Made by a program: the position numbers and the translations under genes. Positions 37,901 to 50,200 of a stretch of 64,000 bases of DNA are shown piece by piece. The notes beneath the pieces were generated by a model. The model saw only the letters and a program-made list of their open reading frames with translations, had not been told where the DNA came from and made no database searches. Numbering within the stretch: the first letter of the stretch is position 1; each line of letters starts with the position of its first letter. The stretch is from Sitta carolinensis (Eukaryota > Chordata > Aves > Passeriformes > Sittidae): contig CM063290.1 of NCBI GenBank assembly GCA_032173965.1, positions 7,342,001 to 7,406,000 of the forward strand, in the 5' to 3' direction.

Positions 37901-38390
37901 TAGCTGAGTGCATTGAATGTTTTTCTCTGTTGAAGAATTTTCCCATTATTGTGGCTTTTTTGCTAGAGCTCAAGGATGAAATTTTTTTCTTCTGAAATTA
38001 ATTTTTACCTCCTTCAGTCTTTTATTAGAAGATGCTCCTTTTTTCTCTGCAGTTTCCCTGAGAGTCTTATTGAACACAAATGTGATCTTTGATCCCAGGT
38101 GGAGATCTGTTGTTCTATGGGAACCTGGGCTTTTTGAGGACTAGAATTTTGCCAGGAGCATGGGTCAGACCCTTAAGGATAATTCTCTTTATGCACATAT
38201 TTTCCTAATAGACCCAGCCTTTACCCAGGTCTCTGAATTCTGTGTAAGACACTTGCAGGATAATTATGCCACATACAATACAAAATCTTCCATTGAAGTG
38301 TTCTATATATCATTTTACAGGCTATAAGAGGTAGCAGCAATGGAACTAATTTTTATGCTGTCTAACCAGCAAACCACCACAGATTTTATT

Positions 38391-38475
38391 ATCCAATAAT
38401 TAATCATGCAATCAATTATTCACCTGAGCTGAAGATAAAGCTGGCTAATAGATGTCAAAGTCAATTTTCCAGTAT
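38391..38475. promoter_or_regulatory. Homeodomain-site-rich candidate enhancer
   Basis: The segment packs ATAATTAATC, CAATTATT, a CACCTG E-box, a GATAA motif and GGCTAATAG into about 70 bp, and includes the inverted arms AATAATT (38395-38401) and AATTATT (38414-38420). Such grammar is common in conserved developmental enhancers. In AT-rich DNA, TAAT cores also arise often by chance, so confidence is low. Confidence 0.25.
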
Positions 38476-39386
38476 TAAGCTGATAACAAAAATGGTTATC
38501 AGTTAACAAACATTAGGAAACACAGGAACTGACCTAGATACATCAGACTCCACAAATTTAACAGGACTGAAAAACTTGCAAGATTTACTAATGTTTCTTT
38601 TCCCTGAGTGTTATGGGACTAAGGAAAGTTAAAAAGGTATATTTGGGTTAAAAATATCTAGATTTTTTAATGATTTACCCTCAATTCATGGGTTGGAGGA
38701 TGTATCATTTCGGCATTTTAGTTGTATATTTCTGGTGTGACATGACAATTTCAGGATGTGGGAAATGCTACTGCCGTTGTGGGCAGGTGTGATGGGACTA
38801 TAAAGGCTTTAAGGAAACCTGAAATTTAGAAAAAATATAAAATATCCTTATTTGGTGAAACTTGTTTTGACTTATCTGTTTTATCTGTTGCTTTTTTAAT
38901 TTTTTTTTTCTATTTTCGAAGTGAACTGGTTTTAATTCATGTAACATTTATATATATTTCATGTCTTAGTTATTATTTCCTATCTCATGCTGTTATACCA
39001 AAAAATGAAGTAGAAAGGAATGAACACACAAGTATATCTCTTTAAAGTTCTGAGTTTGACTGGAGGGTCTATGTCACTGCAACACCCAGTGAGTCATCCT
39101 GAGAGTTTCTGCCTGGTGCTAAAACCCAGTGGCTATCAGTGGTTAACCCAGCTTATTTATTTGGGTGGATGGTTCACTTCTAACCTTAAATCTCCCTGCC
39201 CATGGATTTGAGTTCAGTCTTGACAGCAGCAAAATAATAAAGCTGTTGGAAGATAAGAGGTGTGGGCAGAGGTAAAAAAGCATCATTATCAGAGAACTTC
39301 AGCTACACTTGTAAATTACAGAGGGGTGATGAGAGGGTTAAAATCCAGAAAGCAGTTTTTGTTACAGAAATGCTGATGTCTGAGCT

Positions 39387-39570
39387 GTGGTTGGAGCCTA
39401 GTTATGCTGTCCCTGGTACAAACAGAGAGGCGATGTCCCCACCCTCAAAGAATTTGTGCTGTCAATAGGCTCTCACATCAGAGAAAGAGAACAGAGGAGG
39501 GGATTTGCCAAAATCACACTGGAAGTCAATGACAGAGTTGGGATAAAACTGGGAATCACGATGCAAAGAT
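39387..39570 (+). mobile_element. Sauropsid MIR-family SINE relic (copy 2)
   Basis: GCTGTCCCTGGTACAAACAG (39406 on), then CGATGTCCCCACCCTCAAAG and AATTTGTGCTGTC follow the GGCGCTGTACAAACA...GACAGTCCCTGCCCCAAAGAGCTTACAATC part. After about 40 bp, GGGATTTGCCAAAATCACAC (39500 on) and GTCAATGACAGAGTTGGGAT match the MIR core GTGACTTGCCCAAGGTCACACAGC...GGCAGAGCCGGGAT. Both blocks are in the right order, orientation and spacing, making this the better-preserved copy. Non-coding and old. The 68-codon frame crossing it is not a gene. Confidence 0.6.
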
Positions 39571-42500
39571 TTTTCTGTAATCAATATTGGTCATCTTGAC
39601 TGATGGGATGAATATAATAAGTTAAATCAGCTCTACACCTTGACATGTCAGAGCTCCCTGTGAACATTATCAAAACCACCAGATAGATAGTGCTGGCAAT
39701 GCTAAAGTGCTGTTGCCTTATAGCTGAAGATGTTTCTTAAGGGGATGGCTGCTCAGTTCCCTTAAACTTTGTCAGCTTTCCCTTTGTCTGCTTCTCATTT
39801 TCAGATGAATTAAAAATAATTTTATTAAGTTCTAGGAGGTGTTTTTGGATTTTACCCTAAAGGAAATTGAAACAAAGTTATAAGTCACTCTGTTTCTGGA
39901 GGAAATATTATTTATTCTTCAAAGCAGGAAGACACAAAGGGTAACCTGTGCCTTGGAGTTTTTTTGCTTTTTTTGCCCTTCTCTGTTGGACCCCTAGTAG
40001 TGATTGAACACATTTATTTCTGAGGCTCAAAATGAAAATTTCCCGAATAAATAGAAACAGCAGCAGCTACATTTTATGGCATTTATGGGTATTTACAGCT
40101 GTTTGGTTAATAGTAGTGTTTACAGGTACTGTCAGACACTTTTCTTACTAGAAAGCATGAATACTTTAACCAAATACCACAAAATAAAAAGTCACTGGGA
40201 ATATGTTCTTGGGGGAGATTCTGTACAGAGTCTTGTGACAGTTCAGTGGGGAATGATGCAGACAAAGAAATGCATTTAAGAGTCTGGATTGTAAAGTTCT
40301 ATTAATGTGGTTGTTAATCTATCACTGAAAATAATTTGCAAAATTTCTGGGGTGTTGGATGTTTTTGTTGTTATATTTGCCCTTGGTACGTTAAAGTGTT
40401 AAATCCTCATCAGACATGAATTGACATTGCTCTATTAACGTTATAACAAAAAGGATGACTTAGCCCACATTTAGACTCTATTCAGGCTTTTTTTTTTTTT
40501 TTTTATTTTAGATTTTATATTTTAGGTACCACCACACATCCAAAACAAAAGACATTTTTAAAAGTGAATCAAAGTACATTCGTTACAGCCCAGTGGGTAA
40601 TTCCCCACATGAGCTTTTTCATAGATCCTCATCTTGTTTCCCCTTGAATTTGGCTGATTACAGCAAAGAATGATGCAGCAGTCTTAACTCTGTTGGGTGG
40701 ATGTTGTGGCCAGGCAGTTCTATCCAAGCAGTTTGCCATGTTCTCATAACTGTCCTTTCCAGAGACCAGTGCATATATGTGTGTGAATATAGAATATTCA
40801 TTTTACTTTTATTTATCTGGCACAAAAATCTGCTAAACTACATTCATGAATTTGTAAAACAACAGGAAGAACATAAAGACTTGGTACTAAATATGGGAAT
40901 ATTGGAAATCATGAACTGGACTATCTCTAGCAAATAATTAGAAGATAAAGTGAAGTCATTGAAGTGTCCAAGGGGAAATCCTTCACCCATAATCACAGGG
41001 GTAACCAGTGACTGAGAAATAAGATAAATCAAAGAGAAAATGGATCCTGGAGGAACCAGCTGTGAAAAGCTGGAGTCCTTGAAAGGAAATACTTCATTCA
41101 TTTATCTTTGGGCAGTAAAATTCTCATTGTGTCCCCTAGGTTCTCTCTGTAACAAAACAACAAAAACAATCTTAGTTTTTCGGCATTGTGCATGGCATTG
41201 CTATTAGGACCTTTACAAAACTGAAGTGATGTCTTGGAATGAGAATTATTTCTCTTATGATTTGCCACAATGTGCAAAAGCCATGTTTAATTTTGTTCCA
41301 GTCCACCTGAAGTCCAAATGCTGCTTGCATTCCCTCGCAATGCCACTGGTTGTCACATCAGCCTCTTCTCTAGTCCAAGATTGTCTCAAGAGTGGGGGGA
41401 CATGGGCATGTGACCCCACAAAAGCTGCTGCTGGAGGAAGCTGTCAAACAGCTGGGACAAAGGTGCCATAGGGGACAGAGGTGTGGTGCAAGTTGTCTCC
41501 TCTTCCACTGGCACTCTGGGATCAACAGCATCCCTGAATCCCTTCCAAAACGCTTTTCTGGTGCATCCAGTAGAACAATCTCTGAGAACATTTCAGAGAC
41601 CTTCTCTCATTTTATGCCCTCTTAAGTTTTACTAGAGTTTTGTTAAAGGAGGTGGCACTTCATACTCACATGTTATGCTGTAAAATCCACATGTGAAAAG
41701 TGTGGTTTGTCCCTAGATATTAATTACCAAATGTCGGAGACAAAGTGCTGCCTAAGGGAGGTGAGTCAGATGCTTCACAGGGAGGGAATATCCTGGAGAT
41801 CTATTGACAAGAATTTGTCTTTATTCCAGCAGACATTGTTACAGGAAACCTAAAATATTATAGTCACAAGAGAGAAAATTGGCTTCTAATGTTTCATGAC
41901 ATTTGCTCTCACTGAGACTTTGATGATTTCATACGCTCATCTTATTAGGACCTTCAAACAGTGCGAGATCCAAACCTCCTGCACCCAGGGTGTTGGTGGG
42001 AAATAAGGCTCACACCCTGAATTTGGTTTTAGGTGTGCTCCTGTGGAAAGGACTGGCAAGGAGGGTCTACTGATGGTTGGGAGGGTGAGTGAGGCTTGGC
42101 TGACATGGAATGTGCTGATTATATTCTCCCAGCCTGACTGTCCATTGCTGGCTTAGCAGAAATATCAGATCTTCATCTTTACTTAATTAATGTGATAAAA
42201 TCAATCAGAAAATGTTGTTAATTCAGGAGAAATGGCACATATCAGAATATATTCTGGCAATCTATGCTTGATGAATTCCCAAAAGCTAGATGCTAAATGA
42301 TTGTATAAGTCTATAACTGACTTTTATGTAAATCAGTGTTCTGACTGATTTCCAGACTTCATTCATATTAAACAAAGTACATTTTCATTGGACAAGTATT
42401 GAAAAATCTTACAAAATTAAGTAAATAAGGTCAGAATTTTGAAAGTCGGTTTTCTTATGTGTTTTGCAAATAACTAGATTACAGTGAAGTTGGTTGGACT

Positions 42501-44625
42501 ATGTAAAAAGTTGTAAATTAATATTTCTCTTCTGTTTCAGTATCAAATCACACGTCATAGGGCAAAGGTGATTCGTGGTGTGATCTAGACTCACTCTTAC
42601 TGAATTTTCTCCAGGATTTGAACATTGCTCTCACATTGACAAAACACTAGCTCATAGTACCTCATTCAGTTGCTCAATTCGGCAAACCAGAACTCTGCTT
42701 GCTGATTCAACAGCGTGCCATTGTCAGTTTGCTTAAATGAGAAACTATCATGGAATGCTTTCACACTGTTTTGTAAGTAGGACTGCTTAGAAGCCATTCA
42801 AAAAAAAGGAATAACAATACTACTTACTTACAAATATTTTTCCCCAAAATTTTTTCTATCTGCTCATACTCCCTATCAATCTTCCTTTCTTCATATTCTG
42901 AATTTTTTTCTTGTACCTGGGCAGGCAGTATGATTTAAATTGATGAGTATCATATCCCCTGTAAGTTCTTTCATTCAAAACACCCAGGGATGAAGAGAAG
43001 GGCAGAATTCCAGGGCATTGATGCTGCTGTGGGAAGAAGTCAATGTCAGAGAATCAACTGGCATGAGTCCCACAAATGCTATTGTAGAGAGCGATGAATC
43101 TTAATTTTATTCTGCAAGAATGGGGCTTGTTAACTTCTAGCGTATGTTTTATGTAAACTTTTACTATTTTTAGGCCATACTATGGTTTAACAAGTTTTGG
43201 TCTGGTGAAGTTCTGGACTATTAGGGACTCAGGTTCTGTGGCACTGTGTGGAATAAAGTGTGTTTGTTCAAACCTGATTATTATGTTCTGAGCAAATTTA
43301 TATTGGAGATTGATGGTAGCTGCTTGGTTTTTAGAAGTAATATTTTATAGCAGTGCAAAGTTGCACAGGAACAAAAGGACTGTGTAAAGAATATATTAAA
43401 ATGCACAATGCATTTAACATGAACATGATAACCTTATTGTTACTGGAGCTCCTGATTAATTCTCACATCAGGGAAATATTGATATACAGCTGCCTGTTCA
43501 TTTTGCTCAGCTATCGTTGTACAATTTATCAGTCTCCATGCTGAAAGCCACACAAGGAATTTGGCAAGAGGGTGAAAACCCCTAAAGCCTGCATTTACAA
43601 TGCAGCAAGTTAAAAATCGTGGGACATGTCATTTCTGTACCCTAATTTAGACAGTTCCACCTGAAGCACATCAGTATGTCACATTATCCTATAAAGGTGT
43701 ATAGTGACAACAGAAAATCTGAGTAACAATGTAAGTCCATAAAATGAAAGTGCCTTAAGGCACACCATGGTGCTACTCCAGTCTTGCAACAACTGCATGC
43801 CTGTCCACTGTCTTAAAACAATTTTGACTTTTTATTTAATGGTTCAGAAGGGCTCAATTCTATCCCAGGGATATCTGTCCTTGAGGGAATGTTGTGGACA
43901 TGCTCCTTTTTCATCAACTCACTTTACACAGCTAACTGGCAAGAGGGAGAATGTCTGGTATTAATTTAATTTAATTCCACAAGCCTTATTCTGCAGGGGA
44001 TTATAGTTATACCAGCCTCACACTTCTGGGAATAGATGTGTCTCAGTACAAAGCTGCAGTGAGTCAGGGGTGTTTTTGCAGAGTGCTCGTGTTCAAAGAC
44101 AGTCTGTACAGAATATGTCCTAATGCTCATAACCACCCTAAACAGTGTGTTGTGCTCTCAGTGAGTGTGCTGGACACACTTCTTGCCGGTTTTGAACTGT
44201 TTGTTTTTAGTTTAATGTACAGTTGTAAAATTGAAACATTAATCAAAGACGCAAGTACAGATTGTTTTCATTTTCAGGACACCGTAATGAAGTTTTTGGA
44301 GTAGCTGGTTAAGCTTTAGTTTGTAAAACTCCTATCACTAGACCTTGAGCACGTGCAAACTACTACAGTTCTTTGACTTTAGTGAATGTGTCTCAGCTAT
44401 CAATGAGCTACTATTATTCAAGTGAGAAAAAAATTTTTCCATGTTTAAAATGTATATAATCTCTTAAAAAAATTCTGCGTAAATGCTCCAAACTACACCA
44501 AATACCACTGTATGAATAAGAAAGTTCCCTGTTTCTATATATTGTTTCAATAACATTGTCTCAATTGGGAAGAAATAAAAAAAAAAAAATGAAAATAAAA
44601 ACCCAACAGTCATGGTGAATGTAGC

Positions 44626-44644
44626 ATGCATATAGAATATGCAT
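44626..44644. repeat. Palindrome of two octamer-like sites
   Basis: ATGCATAT and ATATGCAT are exact reverse complements separated by AGA. Each resembles the POU octamer ATGCAAAT with one change. Symmetry is certain; function is not. Confidence 0.45.
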
Positions 44645-44937
44645 ATTTTTAAGTGCTGCTTTTGTAAACATTGCTGGTTGGGAATTAATTTTATGCTGCT
44701 TAGTGCTAGTCCACACTGTTTCAGGTTTAACAAATTGAATGAGATTTTTGTGAGAAAAAAAAAAATAAAGAAACAAGCTTTGCCTAGTTCACATCTTGGA
44801 GGTTACAGTATATAAACAGATATATTTTCTTTTAGTCTAACCTTGTCTGGAAGATATAGGAAAACTAATTTGCCTTATTTACATATGGCACAATCTATCC
44901 AGTATTCAAGGGTTTGTCAGAAACAGGAACATTGTGC

Positions 44938-44951
44938 ATTTCCATGGTAAC
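44938..44951. promoter_or_regulatory. RFX X-box-like site
   Basis: ATTTCCATGGTAAC matches 13 of 14 positions of the palindromic X-box GTTNCCATGGNAAC bound by RFX factors. It lies inside a non-repetitive, mixed-composition block (about 44890-45090) with a CAATTAATC element downstream, consistent with an enhancer. No gene start is near, so any target would be distant. Confidence 0.35.
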
Positions 44952-46661
44952 AGATGGCATGCTGACAGTATCTGGCTCGTTGCAGCTTCGTCTAGGCAGG
45001 CCAGCAATTAATCAGCCATCTACATGCACAAAATTCTTTGTGAGTGAATGGCACTGCTCCTCTGTAGTGCTGCCTGTGCTTTTACAATTTCTGTATTCCT
45101 GCAGGGCGAAGTACTTTTTTGTCTCTTATGCTCATTTTCTGTAGCTTCCAAATAAAAAAAAAAAAATAAAACCAGTAAAGAATATGAAAATGGAAACAAG
45201 TCTGAACGTAATTTAGAAAATACATTATTTCTTTAGCATGTAAGATGAGTGGGGATCTTGTTTTTATTCCATTGCTTTCCTTGTTTCCTCTCCCTCTACT
45301 TTTCATAAGCTTTCTATGCCACGTGTTTCCTTCAACCTCTTTGACATAGGAGGCTTTTACAAACAGAGAACTCTCCAAAGGTGTTCAGAGAGGGACTTGT
45401 CATCTGCATGGCTGGTCCAGGGCTTTTATGCCAACAGGAGTGCTGAGGCTAAAGCCAGCCTGTAGCAACATCCTAAAAACTCCTCATTGCCTGTTTAAAT
45501 GATGTTTTATATCTCACTGCTTTTACCCACTGGCAGCTGTGTTGCCCCATCGAGGCTGAGGAATTCACTGTGTTCTTACATTGAGTGACCAATCTTACTC
45601 ATAATTAATACAGGACTTAATTTGTCAGTGATCTTTTTCTGTGCCACTCTTCGAATATGCTATGGGAGAAAATAAGCTCCTTAGGATGTTTTCTTATTCC
45701 TCACGTGTCTGCCTAAGGCAGAGCCAGGTTAGGGCTTTGCTGCTGATGTTCATAGTTGTAGTTACTATTGACAGCACTTCAGATCCAGCGGCACAATGAG
45801 ATCCTTCACCCCTCATCTTCTGGAGAGATCATTCATGGATTTTCCCTTTTGGGATGGTTATTTTCACTGCTTCTGCTTTACCAAACTCAAAGTGGAGAAT
45901 CAGCATGTGATCTCAAAGGCATGGGATGTGAGAGACTTCAAGAGGTTCTGTTGTCTTGATGAACCTGGGATCTGGTGGCCCATGCAAGTTCAAAATATTT
46001 GCAGTATAACTGGATTTTTAATATTGTTTATTTTTAAAATAAAGTCTCTGATACCTGCCAAAGACTAATCTCTAAACTGAATAAGTATGTTGAGTAGGAT
46101 TAAACTTTCTTTTTGAGTTTGCCTCAAATTTTGTCTTTGTTGGAGGGTTCATTTTATTGAGTTATGGCAGTGTTAAGAAGAAATTTTTTTCTCAACTAGT
46201 CAGTTTACAATAAAGCTGGATCTCTTCCTGCCATTGAGACAAGCTACAGACAGCAAGAATCTTGGCCTAGATTAAATAAATTCTGCTTTTGCAACCTAAG
46301 ATAACTCTGAAGAAAATCCAAGACTAGTCTTTGCTGATTTGCCTCAAAGGCATGTTTTTTTTGGACAAGTTATAAATCTAGCCTTTATTCTAAAGTTGTG
46401 GAATGTGCTTTTTCATTGGCAAGGTTGTGTTTGATAGTCAACTTTTTTAGTCTTTTGCACCAGTTTATGTCAAGGGTGTTTTATGCTTTTTATGGGTTCT
46501 GTTACTGCCTGTTTCCCTCCTCCATTCTCATCAGTCTGCTGAAGAATCCACAGGAAAATCTTGAGATGTAGTTCTCAAGGATTAGTGAACATTTGCTTCT
46601 ACAAGCTTTTCACTTGAAACTTGCAGCTGTGATTTCTACCTTGGAGGCTGCACCAGGCACG

Positions 46662-47260
46662 TGTGATGGTTTTGGCTGGGGTATGTTTAATGTTCTTCAT
46701 GGCAGCTGGTGAGTGATTGAGCTTTGGGAGGTGCTGGAAGCTGTGCTGATGACACAGGAGTGTTTCAGTTCTGGCTGAGCAGGGCATGTGCAGAGCCAAG
46801 GCTTTTCCTGCTCCTCAGCCCATCCCACCAGTGAGCAGGCCTGGGGTGCATGAGATTTGGGGAGGCAGCACAGCCAGGACAGCTGCCCCCAGCTGCCCCA
46901 GGGACACCCCAGCCCTGTGGCATCATGCTCAGCAGTAAAGCTAGAGGGGAGGTTGGCAGGAGGGCTGCTGCTTAGTGACAAGCTGGGCATCAATCAGGTG
47001 GTGGTGACCAATTGTTTCGTTTTCCATCGCTTGGGGTTTTATTGTTCTTTCTCTTTGTTTCCCACCCTTTTCATTGTTAGTATTAATAAAAAATAAATTA
47101 TGATGGTGATGATTTTTTTTTCTCACTTTTTAACTTATTAAACTACTTTTATCTCAACTCACAAGTTTTCTCACTTCCAATTCTCTCCTCTGTCGCACCA
47201 GGAAAAGGGGAATGTGTGGTTGTGTGGTGCTCAGCTACTGTGTGGGGTTAAACTGCAACA
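46662..47260 (+). mobile_element. Solo LTR of an avian ERVL-type endogenous retrovirus
   Basis: The 599-bp element opens TGTGATGGTTTTGGCTGG and closes GGGGTTAAACTGCAACA, with TGT...ACA ends. In between, in the expected order, are AGCTGGTGAGTG, TGCTGATGACACAGG, GCAGAGCCAAGGC, CCCACCAGTGAGCAGGC, CACAGCCAGGACAGCTG, GCATCATGCTCAGCAG, a poly-A signal ATTAAA at 47137-47142, TTTATCTCAACTCACAAG and GTGTGGTGCTCAGC, all hallmarks of a very common avian LTR family. The usual TATA position reads AGTAAAG (46934-46940), a decayed box. Flanks GCACG (46657-46661) and GCAAG (47261-47265) agree at 4 of 5 positions, fitting a 5-bp target duplication. No gag, pol or env sequence adjoins, so this is a recombined solo LTR. 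Family assignment is from recalled consensus. Confidence 0.85.
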
Positions 47261-50200
47261 GCAAGAGAACACAAACTCATTATACTCAAATACCTTAATT
47301 AACTGGTGGTACAACAAATCTAAAGCGTGGTGAGAAAGAAATACATTAAGTGCAGCACAGCAGATGAATTCCCTGTTGGTTTATATTTTGACTGTGTGTG
47401 CTTTGCTCCCTATCCAACCTGGCCAGCCTGCAGCTGGAGACAGTTTGTAGCTGACTTGACTTGTCTCAGAGCCGCAGCAAAACACCTCTGGGGAATTCTG
47501 CAGAAAGGCTTCTTGAAGGACTAGAGAGCACGTGCTCCTTCCTGTGGCATCTTATCCCACCAAACTCCCAGTATGAGTCCAGTGTTTAGGATACCAAACA
47601 AGGAAGGCCTGAAATGACCAGGAGCATATTAATTTATAATCAAAATGCATCTCTTTATTAATGCAGTTGTGTATGAGAAAATAAGCTGCCATTTAGTTCA
47701 TACACTTTCAGTAGATTTGTTTCATTCAGTAACACAGTAACTGGCTTGGGGGTGTTGAACAACATAGTTGTGCAGCAGTGGACTCTGTTGGCTGACAGCA
47801 GTTCTCAGAAGGCTGACTACTGTATTAATTAAAGATTCATTTTGTATTAGGATGGGTATATACAGATGTATATGTGTATATGCATTTAAATACACTCAAT
47901 TAAAATTGTGGTTCGTTTTGCTCCAGCAAACAGTCTGTTGGTCCAATCCATTTTTAAATAATTCAGCATTAGACAGAAATCGATCAGAAAATACCTCCTC
48001 CATAGGGGTGGAATTGCTGTGCTTGCTTTCTTCTCCCCATTGGAACAGTTCACCAGAATGCTGGTGTTACAGTGGGGCTTTGAGCTCGCCCATGCTCACA
48101 GTCCCTGTGCAGTGGTGGCATTGTCAGCACAGTGAAAATGTGCATCCTTGAGAAGATTCTTTCTGGTTTAAAAACTGTGTCATAACTCTCCAAAATTTGC
48201 TTAGTATTTTGATGGAATATGTGTGTGATTTCATCAGCAATAGATTCAGTGATCACTTTAAGGATAATTTAAGCCAGAGTGGCATGATTTACTCTTTGGC
48301 AGATAGTTCAAATTACCTGTATGTAAGCCCCAGTCATTGTACATTTGAGGGACAGTTGCTTATTGCAGTTTCTGGAATTTAAGATGTTACTTTAGGAAAA
48401 TTGTGTCATTTGGCATGTAAAATTTTAGCTTTGCAAATAATTTATAGCAGATTTCAGTATTTTTGTCTGTGTGATATTTTGGGTTTTTTTGTTGTTGTGA
48501 TTTTTTTGACCTTACTCTAGTATGAATGTATTTTTCATTTGAAAAAGTATTGAGCCACCTAATGAAATTGCTTAGGAAAATTTAAGTCCCTTTAGTCTCA
48601 TTCATTTTGCTCCTCTCTTATTTTTCAGAATTTACTTTCTCTCCTTCTTGACACCTTTAATGTTTTCCTTTGCATTCCCTGGAATTTAATTAACATTTTG
48701 ATTTCCCTGAAATCAGTCTGACAAGAAAGGCATTTTTAACTGTGTTTTTCTTATTGCTACTCAGGTGTTTCATATTTACTTTTGGGTTTTATATATATAA
48801 ATTGAAAAACTGGGAGTTTGGTGGGATCAGATTAAAACCTTTTTTTAACTAACCTGTATAACTAATTACATTAGAAATAACAATTAATAACTTAAGTGGT
48901 ACAGAATTGTAAGGATCATTGGATCATGAAGTCTATTTTTCTTGGAATTACAGGTGACATTATGTCCTTGCCATAAAAATTCTCATCATCAAAATAAAGC
49001 TGATGTCTCCTCTGAAGACCCTGAGTAAGGATTCACAGGACAGAATCTTAAATTTATCAGGGATAAGTTTTGAGATCCAGATGAGATAAGTTTCTTTCAT
49101 GTGGAGGAAGTTACCCACAGCATAGGCAGCACCCTGCTCAAGCTCTGTGGACTCAACATGTGGAGCTAACATCTAAGAGGATAAGGATTATTTAAGCACT
49201 TTTGATCTCTATATTATTAAAAGGGAAATTATATATTTAAAGAGGCAAACAAGTATTTACAGAAATGCATTGTAATATTATTAAATATTTTACTCACTAG
49301 TGCATTACAAATTTTAAACATCAATACTGAAAAATAGCATCAAATATTTGGAATAATTTACACTTAAAAATTAAGACCAAATATCATTAACTCATCATAA
49401 AATATATTTAAGGATAAATTTTAATGTCATCTTTAGGGTTCCTTACAATTTACTTCTTAAATTTCCAAACCTCCAGCTCCTCCTGCTTTAGACATCATTT
49501 ATCCCAGTAGGAAGACAGGGCTTCCTCAGCAGTTGCCTTGGCTAGGGGAAGACATGGGGGTTGATTTTGCTGTATGTGGCCAATTATGTTGACCTTTGTG
49601 ATGGCAAGCCTGGAATCTTGAGTTTTTCTCCTATTTAGGACTCCTTCACAGCAGCATAATACATTGCTGCCATGTCACTTTGTGGTCTAATATTTTTACA
49701 GCTCAGCAATGCACATTTGGAGATTGTGATTAGCATCCTTAATTCCCAGGGGGAAAAAAAATTAAAAAGCCTTGTTAGAACTAGAAAGCTGAAGTCTAAA
49801 ATAGTCCACCTGCTGTTCTAAAGAGTATTATTTTAGTGCCCTGGGGACATGCAAAGTTGTAACCTACTGATGTCAGGATTAGATTTTATAGGGCTTTTTA
49901 ATACAAGTGTTTTTGATAACTTGGCAAAGCATTTTCTGTTGTTCGTTTCTGTTTGATGTTTCTTAAAAACAGCAGTCCAAGATCCACAGAGACAGTAGTT
50001 TATAAAATGGATGGAGTCCTATTTCTTTTTCACCATATTTATTTAACAAGACATTAAGATGATTGTCAGCTAATCTCAAGAGAAAATAATTTTTCCTAGA
50101 GTTACTGTTTTAAGTTGAATTTTATTCATTTTATAATTCTGTGGTGACTGAATGTAATGGATTTAATTTTCTCATTGTATGACTAACTTTTCATGGTGAC

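Larger units (their letters stand above)
31217..39386. other. Long non-coding stretch with palindromes
   Basis: No gene is supported. A purine-rich segment at about 31490-31960 looks unlike its neighbours but matches no family I can name. G+C-richer sequence at about 35440-35900 opens a 127-codon frame without recognisable content. Fourteen T occur at 36391-36404. Palindromes at 33289-33309 and 34940-34960 and a TAAT-rich cluster at 38391-38475 are listed separately. Confidence 0.65.
39571..46661. other. Long non-coding stretch
   Basis: No gene is supported. A 17-T run lies at 40488-40504, and 13-A runs at 44577-44589 and 45154-45166. A G+C-richer part at about 41360-41600 opens 73-81-codon frames on both strands. 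A mixed-composition block at about 44890-45090 contains an RFX-like site; a POU-like palindrome lies at 44626-44644. No repeat family was recognised. Confidence 0.65.
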
